Numbered from the stretch's first letter, positions 11,669-23,672 are shown. The stretch: 64,000 bases of DNA from Stercorarius parasiticus (GCA_013396915.1 VWZL01003430.1:117946-181945); one strand, 5' to 3'. The notes: generated from the sequence alone by a model not told the origin. Numbers and translations: made by a program.

Positions 11669-14099
11669 GTGGCTGTGAAGAAGGGGCAGCCTATTCTTCA
11701 GTGAAACGAATACTGAAGATGATAGTGAAAATAAGTGTGACCGTTTCAATCTTGAAATTAATGCTTTAGATAATTTGAGTTAAGAATATACAAAGCGATC
11801 CCAGGACGAAAGCTTTTATTTCTTAATTTGATATTAGAGGCTCCATTTTATTTATTAAATGTATTGATTAAAAATGCAATGAAATTATAAGCTTTTGATA
11901 TTGTTTTTCTGCTAGCAGGGAAAGAAAATGCTCTCATGAAAATGCTTCTCAAACTTTGGACCTGTATTAAGCAAAAATAAGAGCAGCAGCACTAATCAGA
12001 ATATTAACAAGTCATTGATGAAATATAATATCAATAATCATCATTTAAATTTTTAAAAAGTACTGTGTATTAGCTCCCATTAGACTAGTGCATATTATCT
12101 CCGTTTTGTTGTTCTAGATTCCATTTTTCCAGCCCATAGAGAAAATTGGTGGCTGTAGTGGATTAGAAACGCACTGTACTTGGTCTCCAGTCCTGTGGCA
12201 GATTTTTAAATTGTTTTAAAATGCTGGAAATAAAGTGCAAACAAATACACGAAGTAGAGCTTTTAGTAAAGAAATGTAATAACAATACATATGTCTGTGT
12301 TTGTATACATACATAAATATACACAGATAAATGTTTTTACTTCTCAAGCTGCAGTGGTCTATAAGAAACCTCACTGCTCATGATTTCTTGAAACCAACTT
12401 TCAGGTTTCACTGCTGGAAAACCAGTAATTTTTCTTATAGTTCAGCTTGGGCACAAAGACTACTTGCGTGAACTCCATAATTCTGGATTCATCATGTACC
12501 CTGATATTCAGGGGTATGTTTTTCCATAACACTAGCATCCTTGAATTAGGTTGGTTTTTTTGTTTTTGATCACGTTGTTACAACGCACCTTGATTAACCC
12601 AATTACAATTCTCAATGAGTTTGGCTCATCAAGATGTCAAAATCTATTTCTCAGTTCTTTCTCGAGAACTGTAACAAACTCTTCTCAACTCTGTCGTTAT
12701 TAAATGGAGATCTGCAACCTAAATGAGTCAAGGAGGTTGATATAGTACCTGCAAACAGACACTGAAAAAGACCACTTTCTTCTCTATACCTGGCATAGGA
12801 CTTTTTCAGTTGGTTTTCAGATCGTTGCATTTCTGGGCATTTATTTTGAATAGAATTAAGAATTGAGCCGTGTTTCACATTTTACATTAAGGGGACCTCA
12901 AACAATCTTCAGTGCTTTCTCTGGCTTAAAATTGTCCGTTAAAAAAATAGGAAAGACTTCTGTTCTAAATTTCCCTATTTCATTCAAACTTGCTAATTTT
13001 ATCCTGGTTAGGAAGTGGGATTAATAAAAGCTACTTTTGATCCACCCAGAGGAGGAAGTTGTGGAAATGCTGCAGGAGAGTTTTGTCCTCTTAAAGGAAG
13101 AATTTGCTTTGTACAAATTTGCGGCCCCAACTCCTTCGTCTTTAGAGGCCTGTCCAGCACAGATGTTACTCTGGTGATTTTACATTTATTTTGATGATTA
13201 TTCAGTACAGAAGCAATTCATCTCCACAATAACCAGATTCTAGTTTTTTCCTCCATCTAATCTCTATTCTTAGGTCCTGCTCCATATTTTGTTGGACATT
13301 TTCCTTTTGCTTCATAGCCTTTACATGAGGATTCTCTTGTAACATTTGCTGATGAAACACCAGATGTTAAAAGAAACAGTCTGTCTGATATTTTTTTTTT
13401 TTTGATCATATGCCTCCTTGGTAGCCCACACTCCCCAAATGAGACAGAACTAGTAAAAATGAAACGATCTTGAGTTCAACAGGTAAACCAGGGGGCTGAG
13501 AGAGACCACCACCCAAACTGCCCCGCTCTCAGCTTTTGATCTGAGGTCAGCGTCTTCTCCTCAGCATGGAAAAGTGGTTTTGTGTTGGGTTAGCCAGGTA
13601 TCTGACACACCTGCATGTGTGGGTAGCAAAGGAAGTTAACACATCTCCTTGTTCCAGGTAGGTAATTTCCTGCCACAATATCCAAAGTAACCCTTTGAAG
13701 GGACTGCCTCAGAAAAAGAGTATTTTTCCCCGAGAAATTGCACAACGCCCATGGTTAAGGAACAACGTTTCAAGCATCTTATTCTATACTAATTAATCTC
13801 TAAGCCTTAACATTTATCTCTCCAGTACACAGCATACATGTCACTGTGAGTTTCAGTTCTGAAGTCTGATAAAACTAATAAACCAAAACTGCCAGAGGTG
13901 GCACATTAAACTGGTAAAATGGTTTTCATCTTAATTGGATATGAGCAGTGTTATCTCTAATAACCCCAGGATACTTCTAATTGGAGTTTTCTTTTTCCTT
14001 TCTTTTTTTTCTCTTCATTTTCTTTCTCTCTTTCTTGTCCTTTCTTTTCTAACACTAACGTCATTGACCAGTGTTAACACTTGAGTCCCCCCTCTTCCA
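11669..14099. other. Non-coding sequence, pyrimidine tract
   Basis: AT-rich sequence without a recognisable exon. A poly-T run lies near 13391-13403, and a nearly pure pyrimidine tract (CTTT-like) at 13987-14050 is the only simple repeat of note. Confidence 0.5.
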
Positions 14100-14420
14100 A
14101 ACCCCCTACTCGCTTGCGATGTTCTCTGGAGCGAGTTAGCCCGATTTCAGCGGAGTGAGGAAGACGTATTTGTATTCCATTAACAAAAGGTGATTTTACG
14201 GGTGCTATCATTGGAGATTTTAATAAGATAGAGTTATTGATGTTAGCTAATAATGTTTTGAAAGTTGGTTGTGCTCACTGCCCTGAGATTCACCTCAGGC
14301 CAGCAACTACTCAATTTTCAGATGTTATTGCAAGACAATGGCTGTCATTGTTTAGGCTCAGATTGTAATTCTAGTGTAAACCTTGCCTCAGTTTTTTAGT
14401 GTGGTAAAATCATTCTTATT
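14100..14420. promoter_or_regulatory. Candidate conserved non-coding element
   Basis: Contains homeodomain-like cores (around 14239-14253), a SOX-like CATTGTT near 14347 and a small hairpin CCTGAG (14282-14287) with CTCAGG (14294-14299) around a 6-base loop. It lies about 130 bp upstream of the exon-like stretch at 14549-14691. The regulatory call is an inference from composition only. Confidence 0.25.
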
Positions 14421-14548
14421 GCTTCCTGCTAGTTTTTTTAGACTCCTGTGAGAAGAATGCATATTAATCGGTAATACCAAAATGCCATGTATAATTAAAA
14501 GGCAGCTAAGCTTTCTGCAGCTAGTATCCTTTTGTTTTATTTCACTAG

Positions 14549-14691
14549 GGTTACCAAGAAATCCTTATGTGGATGAGGAAATATTCTCAGCGCTGAAGCT
14601 CGCTTTTCATAACGGAGACGCTTTACAGCCGATAGCTGCTTGGTCTGCAGGGGAGATTGCACAAGGACTGCTCGTAGGAAACGATTTTTAG
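14549..14691 (+). other. Exon-like stretch, unidentified
   Basis: A pyrimidine-rich tract ending TTCACTAG (14541-14548) could be a splice acceptor. The following sequence is open to a stop at 14689-14691, and a weak donor-like GTAGGA begins at 14674. The open frame includes the peptide LPRNPYVDEEIFSALKLAF. Seven CpG dinucleotides survive in about 110 bases of otherwise CpG-poor, AT-rich DNA, as can happen in exons or constrained elements. I recognise no protein family, and the frame is short enough to be chance. It could equally be a constrained non-coding element. Confidence 0.15.
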
Positions 14692-15062
14692 AAACTTTTG
14701 TTGACTGTTTTTCAGGATTCTCTTTCTCTTTTTGCTCTTTCTTTTACACACGTAGCCCTGAATTAGCTATTCCACTACATCAACTTTATATTAAGTTTTT
14801 GTCATGCAAAATCAACTTCAATTTCTCTTTACGCCACACTTGTCTGGCAATACAGGTATGCTATTGGCTCCGAGAGAAATAAGATGATAAAGAATTAAAA
14901 GAACAGAAAGGACAGGAGGTCTAAGAAAAAGAATTGTATCAATAGCATAAACTGCCTAATTTTTTCAACAGGGATTAAAAATTGAAGCCTGCATGTGTTT
15001 TAAATGTGAGAAATTTTACTCCTGAGACATATTCAGGAAGATATAATTCATTTTCCTGCAGA

Positions 15063-15090
15063 ACACACACGCACGCGCACACACACACAC
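15063..15090. repeat. (CA)n/(CG) dinucleotide repeat
   Basis: 28 bases of perfect alternating purine-pyrimidine, mainly AC with GC interruptions, continuing less regularly to about 15104. A typical microsatellite. Confidence 0.9.
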
Positions 15091-15339
15091 AACTGCGCAC
15101 ACAAGGAAGTCAGTACCGTTCCCTCCATCGCACGTGTTTCTGAGCAAATGTTATCAAGTTCACAGGGGTTATTCCTTTTTCTATACAATTAAAAGTATCT
15201 ATGCAGAGCTCATTAAAATATTACAGAAATGCAACAAGAACACTTTCGAGTGTGGAGAACGATCCATAAAAAAACAGTTGCAATAAATAAAATTAGCACA
15301 GAGCTCTGTTCAGTAATTTATATTTACATTTCAGGCAAT

Positions 15340-15500
15340 TAAATCAGCAATACCTGGCGTGTGGATTAGTAGGGATCAAAGGGCTTTCACAAAAAGAGCC
15401 TTTTATAGTATCAAAGACCCTGTGACATCATGTTTGCCTTTTATGCTGAATTAGATAATTGCAAATAATTGTAACTCTGAAAGACATTTAGTTTTATGGG
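15340..15500. promoter_or_regulatory. Candidate enhancer with paired TCF/LEF-type sites
   Basis: Two identical ATCAAAG motifs (15375-15381 and 15410-15416), the core bound by TCF/LEF factors, start 35 bp apart. They are followed by a homeodomain/POU-like cluster around 15452-15475. There is no open frame. That TCF/LEF factors bind ATCAAAG is established; that this copy is functional is inference. Confidence 0.3.
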
Positions 15501-18500
15501 AGATTTTTTTTTTTCTTCCCCTTTCCAGGTCAGTGTGCAACCCTTTGACCCGTCATTGTTGGACTAAAGTCTTTGTTAGAAAGACAAAGAATATTACTTT
15601 CTCGACTAACAACATGCATGATTACTTTTGTCAATAGTCAGACAGAGCAGAACAGAAATCTCATGATACACCAACCCTTAGAAGAAATATTCCAGATTTT
15701 TTGTTAGGAATAAAGTAACCAAATAGGCCTTTTTATTTTTTTTTTTAATTTTTTTTTTTCCCACTTAGCTTTCTCTGGGATTTACCTCATCGAATGCAAA
15801 CAAAAATAAGAATTATAAATACATTAGAAAAAATACTCTCCTCTTCATTCCTGTGCTTGGATCTCTTCCGCACCTTTTCATCCTCATATTGCGTCTGAGC
15901 TCATGGTAGCAGGCTAATCTAGGGGGTTTTGTGCGTTCCGTGGTTGCTTACAGGACCCAGGCAATGGAGGAGAGCCAAAGCACAGTAGGCTTGGTGCAAA
16001 TCTTCAAGAGTTAAGTGGAAAACTCAGCAATACGTTTTAGCAACAGATCTCTGCACCTACCAGCCAAAACGTTAGAGACAACATGGTCTGACAAACAAAC
16101 CCTACCCTACTCTTCTGGCCCAGGAGACCTCGCTGCATGAGATATCTGTAGGGTTAGTTCACAGTCAGTTTAAGGAACCACTATATGACTCTCATGACAT
16201 TTTTCACTTCTGCACAAATAAGGACTCACGTGATTTTAATCTTCTGCCTTGCGATAAAAGTGAAAGAAAATATCTGAGCCATGGAGGTTTAACCATCAGG
16301 CTGCTGAATCTGGAATTTCCACCAAAGTCTAGTGGAAAAAAAAAAAGGGAATAAGGATGCCTGTGACCTTGATGAATGCAAAATATCTTTGTGGTTATCA
16401 CACTAATGAATTGCACCTGGTTTTGCTGTCAAAAGGCCTCATTCTTTCACCTGTTCTCGTGCTAGGAAGCAGCTGACATGTTGCCCCAGTTTTCGTGGGT
16501 GTGGTGGAGGTCTGGGGTGGGAGCTTTGGTGTCAGCCTGCAGGAGTGATGCCAGGTTAGGGGACAGCTTGTGAACGGTCAGTCTGTCCTGGAGGTGTGGG
16601 ACTCATGGAAGCCCAACCTTTCCCTTGTGCATTAGCACTACCCTGAAAAAATGATTTGCAGAAACGCGTATAAAATTTGGTCTTTGCCGAATAAAATGAG
16701 AAAGAGAGGAGGGGCACAAATAAAAGGAACAAAAGCTGCGTAACTCTGAACGTAACCAGATTATGGTTACCTTTCAAAGTGTTGCTATGCTTCAGTGCTG
16801 CCACAAGTTACAGCCTGCCAAGTGGGTAGGAGACCAAACCAAGATATATTTCTTAGATGGCTCAACTGTCTCGGGCTTGGAGGTTCATTAGGAAGTGAAA
16901 TCATCCCAGGAATACCAAAACACCAGGAGGCAATAAAGATGATATAGGTAATGCATTCTGATTTCTCCTAGCATTAACTCATTTAAAAAGCAGTATTAGA
17001 TAGAAAAGCAGACTTTTATAAGGTTGTAAAACAGCAAACAAAATACAGCAAGGCATATCAGTACTGGGTATTGTTTGCCTACAATGAAAGCCAAGGGGAC
17101 AGTAGTTTGTTTAGCTTAGTGTGACTCTGGGGTAAATAGAAATAGACATTTAGGTGGCAGTATACTGGTCAGAGAGTGTGGAGCTGGACATGAGAACAAA
17201 CTGCATTAAATATTGCCCAGATCAATGATTAATATATTCCCATAAATTTAGTAACCTCACAGCCTCCCTCCCCTCTGCATTTTTCAGCTGAATTGAAATT
17301 AATGTGCTAGTTTTAAGCAGCTATATAAACAGCCATAGTTATTATACATTTGACAGTAGATAAGTAAAAGATTGTATTAACAGAACAAAAATGTAGTGCC
17401 TTTCTTAACAGAAGCTGCTTCCACCAAACAGTCTTGGGAGCTTTAGTAAACCCTGTGGCTACGTACTGTACATAGATAGGCAGAAGCTCCAGAAAGATAC
17501 TGCAACTTGGTGTTTTGGATCTAACTTGGAAGCTGGACCAGTCTGGAGTGGGAGGGTTGGACCAGAGATCTTTTCCAGCCAACCAAAATCATTCTGTGAT
17601 CCTAAAATTCTCTGTTGGTGATGAAGTGAAATAGTCCTTTGCACTTGTGAGTTTGGGGCTGGCCAGGCCAGCACCCCTGGCAGCTCACTGCGACCACAGG
17701 GGAGAGAAATGCCACAAACACCTACTCAGGAGGTAAAGACATATTTCCTCTATTTACACTCACTCTGTTTCATTGCAGCCCCCAAACTATCTTTACACAC
17801 GCACTAATCGTGACTGGAGCTGCACCACGGCATGCGGGGAGGCTGCTCAGACTGCCTTGGAGAGGAAACTCTCCTTTCAAAACTCAGTTTTTTCTTCTCT
17901 GTCCATCTGCTGTGGTGTCTCATGCCCACCAAGGGTGGTGATATTTCAAGATCTTTCAATTGCCAAACAGCCGTGGAGTGGAAGCACACGTGTTAGAGCA
18001 AGCCATTGCACCTCCTTGGTGGTTCTGGTGAACATGGGGATTCTCAACGGGCATCTTGAATTTTTGGTGTTCAAAATACTGTAGATGGATCCACCTCTTG
18101 TTTAATTATTTCTTGTGAACAAAATTCTAGTAAATGGAAAAAAACCCTTAGTTTTTACAGATGTCACCATCACCAAGGAAGCACATGAAAGCAGGCCACA
18201 GAAGGGTTTAAGGATTTAAATTCCCATAAATTTGAAGGGTAGTTGGGCACCTAATAAGCATTAGGTTCCTAAATACCTTTATGGAGGTGCCATTTTCTGT
18301 TTAAGCAATGTTAACTAAGCCAATCTTCCCTGGGCCTTATAGTCACATAAATGAAATATACTGATTTGCTTTCCCTTTCTTCACTTCCTCATAAAAGGGC
18401 TTAACATCATTTTTCTGGCCTTAATATAATTTTTTTGGCATTTGCCATCAGGAAGATAATATCTCATACAGCTGTAGTCAGAAGACTGCTGAAAAAAAAT

Positions 18501-18599
18501 CCACTTTATTTAGAGGATGTTTGTACTGCAATGTAAACATAAACATTTTCAAAACAGCATTGCTCCTGCTTCTTCTGCTCCAACTGCAAAGCTGAAAAT
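15501..18599. other. Non-coding sequence with one CR1 tail
   Basis: T-rich runs at 15731-15760, no recognised exon, and a CR1 3' fragment at 17541-17611. The open frames at 17313-18084 overlap or adjoin the CR1 fragment and are not considered genes. Confidence 0.5.
17541..17611 (+). repeat. CR1 LINE 3' tail fragment
   Basis: Reads GGGTTGGACCAGAGATC (17554-17570), then a TTTTCCAGCC block and ATTCTGTGATCCTAAAATTC at 17591-17610. This is the usual order of the CR1 3' UTR and its octamer tail, in plus orientation. The copy is short and moderately diverged. Upstream sequence to about 17500 may also belong to it. Confidence 0.75.
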
Positions 18600-18965
18600 A
18601 CATATTTCCATGCTAAAAGTCAGCGTTGGTCTATTTACCATGGTAACCTGCTTCTATTAATGTTCAGCTTTTCACTGGAACTTGTCAAGCTTTAAAATAT
18701 TGTGATAATTTTCCGATGTTATACCATCGGGTGCAGTAGAATTTCTCCTGGGCTGCAATTAGCCAACAGCTTATGTTAATTTTAATTAATTAACTTGGGT
18801 TGATAGTAATGCCATGTAATAAAACATTTTGCTCAGTGTGAAACTTGTCCGTCACATTTGTTTGTGACCTAAGTTAGTAATTATGTGTGCTTAAGTCAGT
18901 AGTAAATGGAAATAAAATGATGCGTCAAACCCAAAATGAGGTAATTTGTGTCAACTCAGTTGGTT
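18600..18965. promoter_or_regulatory. Candidate conserved non-coding element with RFX-like palindrome
   Basis: Holds a perfect palindrome TTACCATGGTAA (18635-18646), which resembles two inverted RFX (X-box) half-sites. It also holds the hairpin CCGATG/CATCGG (18713-18730), an AT-rich homeodomain-type run TTAATTTTAATTAATTAA (18776-18793), and a second inverted repeat GTCACA/TGTGAC (18851-18868). Such a concentration of symmetric motifs in 240 bp without an open frame suggests a regulatory element. Conservation was not tested. Confidence 0.35.
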
Positions 18966-21900
18966 GATAGTGTTATAAAGGTAAAAGACACAGGAGTGCT
19001 GGTTAGAAACTGGTCATTATTTTGTAATCCAAGGAATCTCTCATGATACACATTCAGTACTAATCAAGACACCATTTTCTCGTGTGAAAAGTCTGTCTTG
19101 TAGCACAATAAATCTAACTAAAACTCCAACTAATGCACAAGGTTCAGTAAGAAGGTTGACATTTGAATGAAGATGAAATTGCTGTAGTTTGGTTCCTCCT
19201 CAGCCTTTGAAAGCTAAATGATCAGCAAAAGCGAACATCAGACTTTTGACTAATTGTTGAATGAATTAAAAAAAAAGAAAAAGAAGCTAGCTTGTTCAGT
19301 GAATGACTTCTAATACCAGTGTCTCACAGTGCATTATGGAATCTGAGAACACGCTCAGTTCCACAGTATTTATAAATGTACTGTTTTTCCCATTCCAGGT
19401 GTGTTTTGGAAATAGCGTTCTCTGCCTCCACTGCTGTAGCATCCCACCCTGCTAATAAATTTGAAAATAGTTTTTTCCTTCAGAACTTGAATGTTAATTT
19501 AAAGGCTAATGTCCTGTCTGCTTTATTTCAACTGGGTACTCATGTTTTTCAATGTTGCTTTTGGTTTCAGGGTGAAAGAAATTTGTTGTCTCTATTTTTG
19601 CAACTTAGACCAAAACTAATTAATTAGTTAAGTGTCCAACTATTCTGACTTGCTTTTGATGTCTAAGTTTCCAAGACATAAAAAACCCCAACAACCTCAG
19701 CAAACGAAAACAAGAATCTGGAAAAAAAATTCCACCCTGTGGATTATTTGCAATTTTTTTTTTTTTTCCTAAAAGATTCAGCTTTATTTTTCTCTTGCTG
19801 GAAAAAATGTACACATTAAAGAAACGTGATGTTACTTGAGACTACCTCTTCAGGCAGCGTGACAAGCCCAGCAGTAGTACAGCAGAGGTATATGAGTTTC
19901 TTCCACTGGAGTTTCTTGCAAAGAAAAATAACTCATTTTCTTATTCAAACTTGCATCTGATTGTCACGCTCCCCCTCCATACGTCTTGTTGAGCAGACGT
20001 CAACAGGTAAAAGTACCCTTGATCAAAGACCAGTTCATTTCAATATAGTGAATATTAATTCGCTTCACGCCAAAAAAACGCTACTAGTGAAAATCACATA
20101 TATTGCCGTGGAAATTGTATGTCCGGTCCTGGTGAGAGCATGGGAAGCAAATAATAGCAAATAAAGTAACCATTGTTACCTGTATGTGGCAGAATCACAG
20201 AAGGATGGATTTGTTTGATTGTTGGCAAGCTGAAATTTTTGGTTTGAATTTTGAAAATTTACCTTGACCTGAAACTATGTGTCTCTCTGAGCATTTGCAT
20301 TGCTTAATACTTTCTGAATAGAATTGAATTCCAAAAGAAAAATGCTATTCGGAAAGGAAATATTGAAACATTTAATCTAGAAAATATAATTTTTTATTTT
20401 TGCATTTTTTTTCCACATTAAACAGATCGAATCTTTCCAAGAGTGCCTATATTCATATTAAATCACCTTTCTTATCATAAAACGATATTTCTTCAATTTT
20501 ATTCCTTAAAGAAAGTCTTTGACTATACAGCATTTACATTTCAATAATTTCAGCAAATTGGTATGTTCTTTTTCAGACCAAACTAATTAAAAATGAATTC
20601 TGGTCTTCTGTTCACCAAATGGAGAAATAGCAATCTGGGGCTCACTTAACTTTTTTTCCCCCCCAGTATCCTAATTCTTAAGAAACTGCATTTCCTATTG
20701 GAAAATCATTCAAATGGAAAATTCTTGCTGGACTCTGCTCATTGCAGATTGGGAAACACATATAAATTTGCGCTGGAGAATGGAAACCTGCAGCGTGGGA
20801 TCTCTTGAGTAGGTTTTACAAGAAGAGCTATGACTGATTATTATGCTAATATTAACTTCCAATTGTTAATGAACCTTTCATCTTGAAGGATCCCAAAACG
20901 CTTTACAGACGGCAGAGATCTCTCCCACTGCCACTGAAACGCTGCCAGCTCTTCTGGCCCTTCTTTGTGACTTGGTGTTACTCAATAGTAGAAAATAACC
21001 TCTGCCCGCCTCTACACCGGCAATGTTTAGAAATGCAAAAAGTAATTACCAAGTTGGACTGCAGCCAAGGCACTGGTTCTGACACTCTTGTTCCTGCGAG
21101 TGAAAAGTGCTATAGTATCTTTAAGTGGCCATAAGTCAGAGCTTGGGTCCGGCGTCTTATCAGAAACACGGAGGTGCTGGTACAACACAGAGCCTCAGGG
21201 GAGGACGGGAGCTACCGCCTCACCCCCAGCGTCATTTCTTGTAGCAGCTCCAAGTTTCACTCGGAGATTCTCCCACTGGAAATCGAGCTGGTGTAACCCT
21301 GCTCGTCGGGTAAAACTGAACATGGTTACGACCTGAGTTGCAGGTGGCCACCATGCTGTTTGCGATTAAGCTTAGGTTAGGCATGGGTGCAAATGACACT
21401 TTTTGAGCGAGGCTTTTATTTCTGGAGGTCAATGGTGATTTTCTGTGCCGTTAAGAGATTTGGGCTTTTTTTGCATGCATGGTGGGAGTTTACGCATAAT
21501 ATGGGTGTAATTTCTGTCTACCAAATATTTCAAATTGTACATGGAGCACAGCTACACTCCTCCCATTCCTAAGGACATGTTTCATAAAAAAATGTCAAAC
21601 CAAACGATGCCCTTAACTTTAGAAAGATTCAGTTTCTAATTGTCTGGATCAATAAAAGGTGCCAAGATTTCTTAGCAAGGTATTCCCTCTAGTTGATACT
21701 CTTTTAAATTAACTTGTGTTTACTGTAAACGTCCTTGCTGCATGAAATGTGCTTCTCCTACAGAAGCAGTGGTGTTTTTAGTGATGGAAGGAAATGCTGC
21801 TTTTTCAGTACTTTTATTTGGAGTTCGAAGTCCATTAAAGTGACTTCATAAATTCAAAAATAAATTCATTGATTTCTATGAATGCCTATAGTTAATGAGC

Positions 21901-22849
21901 ATGTGGCATTTGATTTGGAATTAAAGAGGCATTATCACATTGTTTTAAAGGCTTTAAATTTTGGCTTCATTAACAAAAAGATGGGAAAGAAGTGCCTGCA
22001 TTTTAAGCAGTCCTCTGGAGCGCCTGAAACTTTGAGGCAACTACGTAATGCCAGGTGCCTTCAGCATCAGAAGAGCTACTTTCTAGGTCTGAGTAGGACC
22101 AAGCCTTGCTGATACGAAGGCAGTGGGGGCTGATGTCTGACTGGGGGTGTTGGGCTGTGCTATCTTCTTTGGGCATTGATTTGGTAGAGTGCTTAAACAT
22201 CTGTTTAATTTTCACCAGAGGAGGATATCTGGTAGACTATTTACACGTCTAAAGTTTATCACCTGGTAGATCTTGGGCTTTATGGGCTCCCCTTGGGAAT
22301 TTGACCTGAGCAAGGACTTGAGGAACAGGCTCCAGGATTTCAGTTTAGCCCTTGCCGGTGAGAAGCCCACAGCCAAACAGGGGAGCTGTTAATGGTAAAC
22401 ATATTAATTTAAGAGCAAGCGGTAAACAAAACTACAGCAGAGTGTGCCCTGCAAAGCAACTTATTTCAGAGTGATGCGGAGAAGATGGGAGAAGATCATG
22501 GGACTCGTGATGCGGGGGCGGGATGCTGGTACATCTTTTCTGTCCCGCTGCCTGTTTGAAAGGCGGCAGGAGAGGGGGGCAGTCCTGCAGGACCTCTGCC
22601 TGACCCCGGTCCCAACCCGCCGCTGGCGACTCTGTGTGTGCTTGCCCGTGTCATGGCAGCGCATGGATGGCTTGACAGAGTTTACTGCTTTCTGCCTTAA
22701 GTACTCTCGGAATCTCCCCCATCCTCTAGCAAACTGGGGCAGCCTGACCTCTAAACCACATAATCTGAGCATAAGTTAAAAAAGCAGCCCAGAATTTTCC
22801 CTTCCCGAATAGCACCGCTGCTGACGATCCCTGCTCCAGCTTTAATGTT
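18966..22849. other. Non-coding sequence, no gene recognised
   Basis: AT-rich, with poly-T near 19754-19767 and a possible amniote SINE relic starting near 20884. The interval 21060-21330 and the interval 22490-22680 are GC-richer and have overlapping open frames on both strands, none resembling a known protein. Confidence 0.45.
20884..20912. repeat. Possible ancient amniote SINE fragment
   Basis: The core TGAAGGATCCCAAAACGC, continuing to CTTTACAGAC, resembles the 'GGATCCCAAAGCACTTTACA' segment found in old, widespread amniote SINE/LINE tails. Only this short core is recognisable, so the call is weak. Confidence 0.3.
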
Positions 22850-23080
22850 TAATTGGATGACCGGGTTTTAAACAGAGCATTCTTTAACCCGGCTAACTCT
22901 GCCTGCTCCCTTCCCCCTGCCCAGCAGCAGCCTCACTCCAGTTATCAAAGTGTCATTAGTAGAGACAGCTGCCTGTAAACAACAGGAATGTCAACACAAC
23001 TGTCTCGGTCAACAGGAATTTAACTTTAATCTGTTCATTACTTAAAGATACATCATCCTCTTTCTGCGCTGTTATCTACA
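22850..23080. promoter_or_regulatory. Candidate enhancer with 30-bp-spaced direct repeat
   Basis: Includes a TCF/LEF-like ATCAAAG (22944-22950), an E-box CAGCTG (22966-22971), a forkhead-like TGTAAACA (22974-22981), and two copies of CAACAGGAAT at 22980-22989 and 23010-23019. The two copies start exactly 30 bp apart, close to three helical turns. The block lies about 360 bp upstream of the CpG-dense island at 23438. The motif identities follow established consensus sequences; function is inferred. Confidence 0.35.
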
Positions 23081-23437
23081 TCACTTGCAGACAGAGGTGG
23101 AGAACAAATTGATGGTGGTGAGGGTGGGGGATGGACCGGTCCTGCCTTGGCCAAGCTGGTTCTGTTCATCATTTCCAGTTCCCCCTCCTCCGCCTTCCAA
23201 GTTCCCCTCCTGTATATGTGTGTATATATATATTTGCCGGATTGCGGGTGAGGGGGGTCAGGAGTTCCTTGTTTAGCTGGAAACAGATACTACATATTTA
23301 TAAATGTAAACTTGGCGCGCTGCCAGGCTCCTGCATTTAAGCGATTAACAAATGTTTCCCTTCAAGTGGACACCTCTCGTTCTAAATATATTTGACAAGA
23401 ATGTAAAGAGTCAACCGGAGGGTAGGGAGGGCATACC

Positions 23438-23582
23438 GCAAGCGTTTGCAGCGGAGGCTTTGCCAGCATCATCCCTAGGCCCGGGGCCTTGCGGCCGGCG
23501 AGGCCGGCGTTCGGCGGTGCCAGGCCGAGCGGAGGGCGGGCAGGCTGCCAGCGCGGCCCGGCCTCCCCGCTGTTTAACGACA
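23438..23582 (+). promoter_or_regulatory. Small CpG-dense island (candidate promoter)
   Basis: About 18 CpG dinucleotides in roughly 145 bp, at clearly higher GC content than the flanks, in a window where CpG is otherwise scarce. In vertebrates such undepleted CpG clusters usually mark germline-unmethylated promoters or conserved developmental elements. TATA-like AT-rich sequence occurs upstream (23223-23232 and near 23297-23305) but is not positioned convincingly. The island is shorter than a classical CpG island. Strand is given as plus only because of the candidate start codon that follows. Confidence 0.35.
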
Positions 23583-23672
23583 ATGGATTTACTGCTTCTC
23601 TGCATATTGGTGTTATTTTGTGTAAACAAGGTTAACACTCCTTTTAAATTAAATGCACCACCTGGTGACTGA
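23583..23672 (+). other. Candidate first coding exon or micropeptide with signal-like start
   Basis: ATG at 23583 has A at -3 and G at +4, a favourable start context, and follows the CpG island directly. It opens MDLLLLCILVLFCVNK, a short acidic start followed by an unbroken hydrophobic stretch like a signal peptide or membrane anchor. Unspliced, the frame ends after 29 residues at 23670-23672. Alternatively AAG|GTTAAC at 23628-23636 could act as a splice donor, making this a signal-peptide first exon. I recognise no family, and hydrophobic codons are common in T-rich DNA, so chance remains the leading alternative. Confidence 0.15.
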
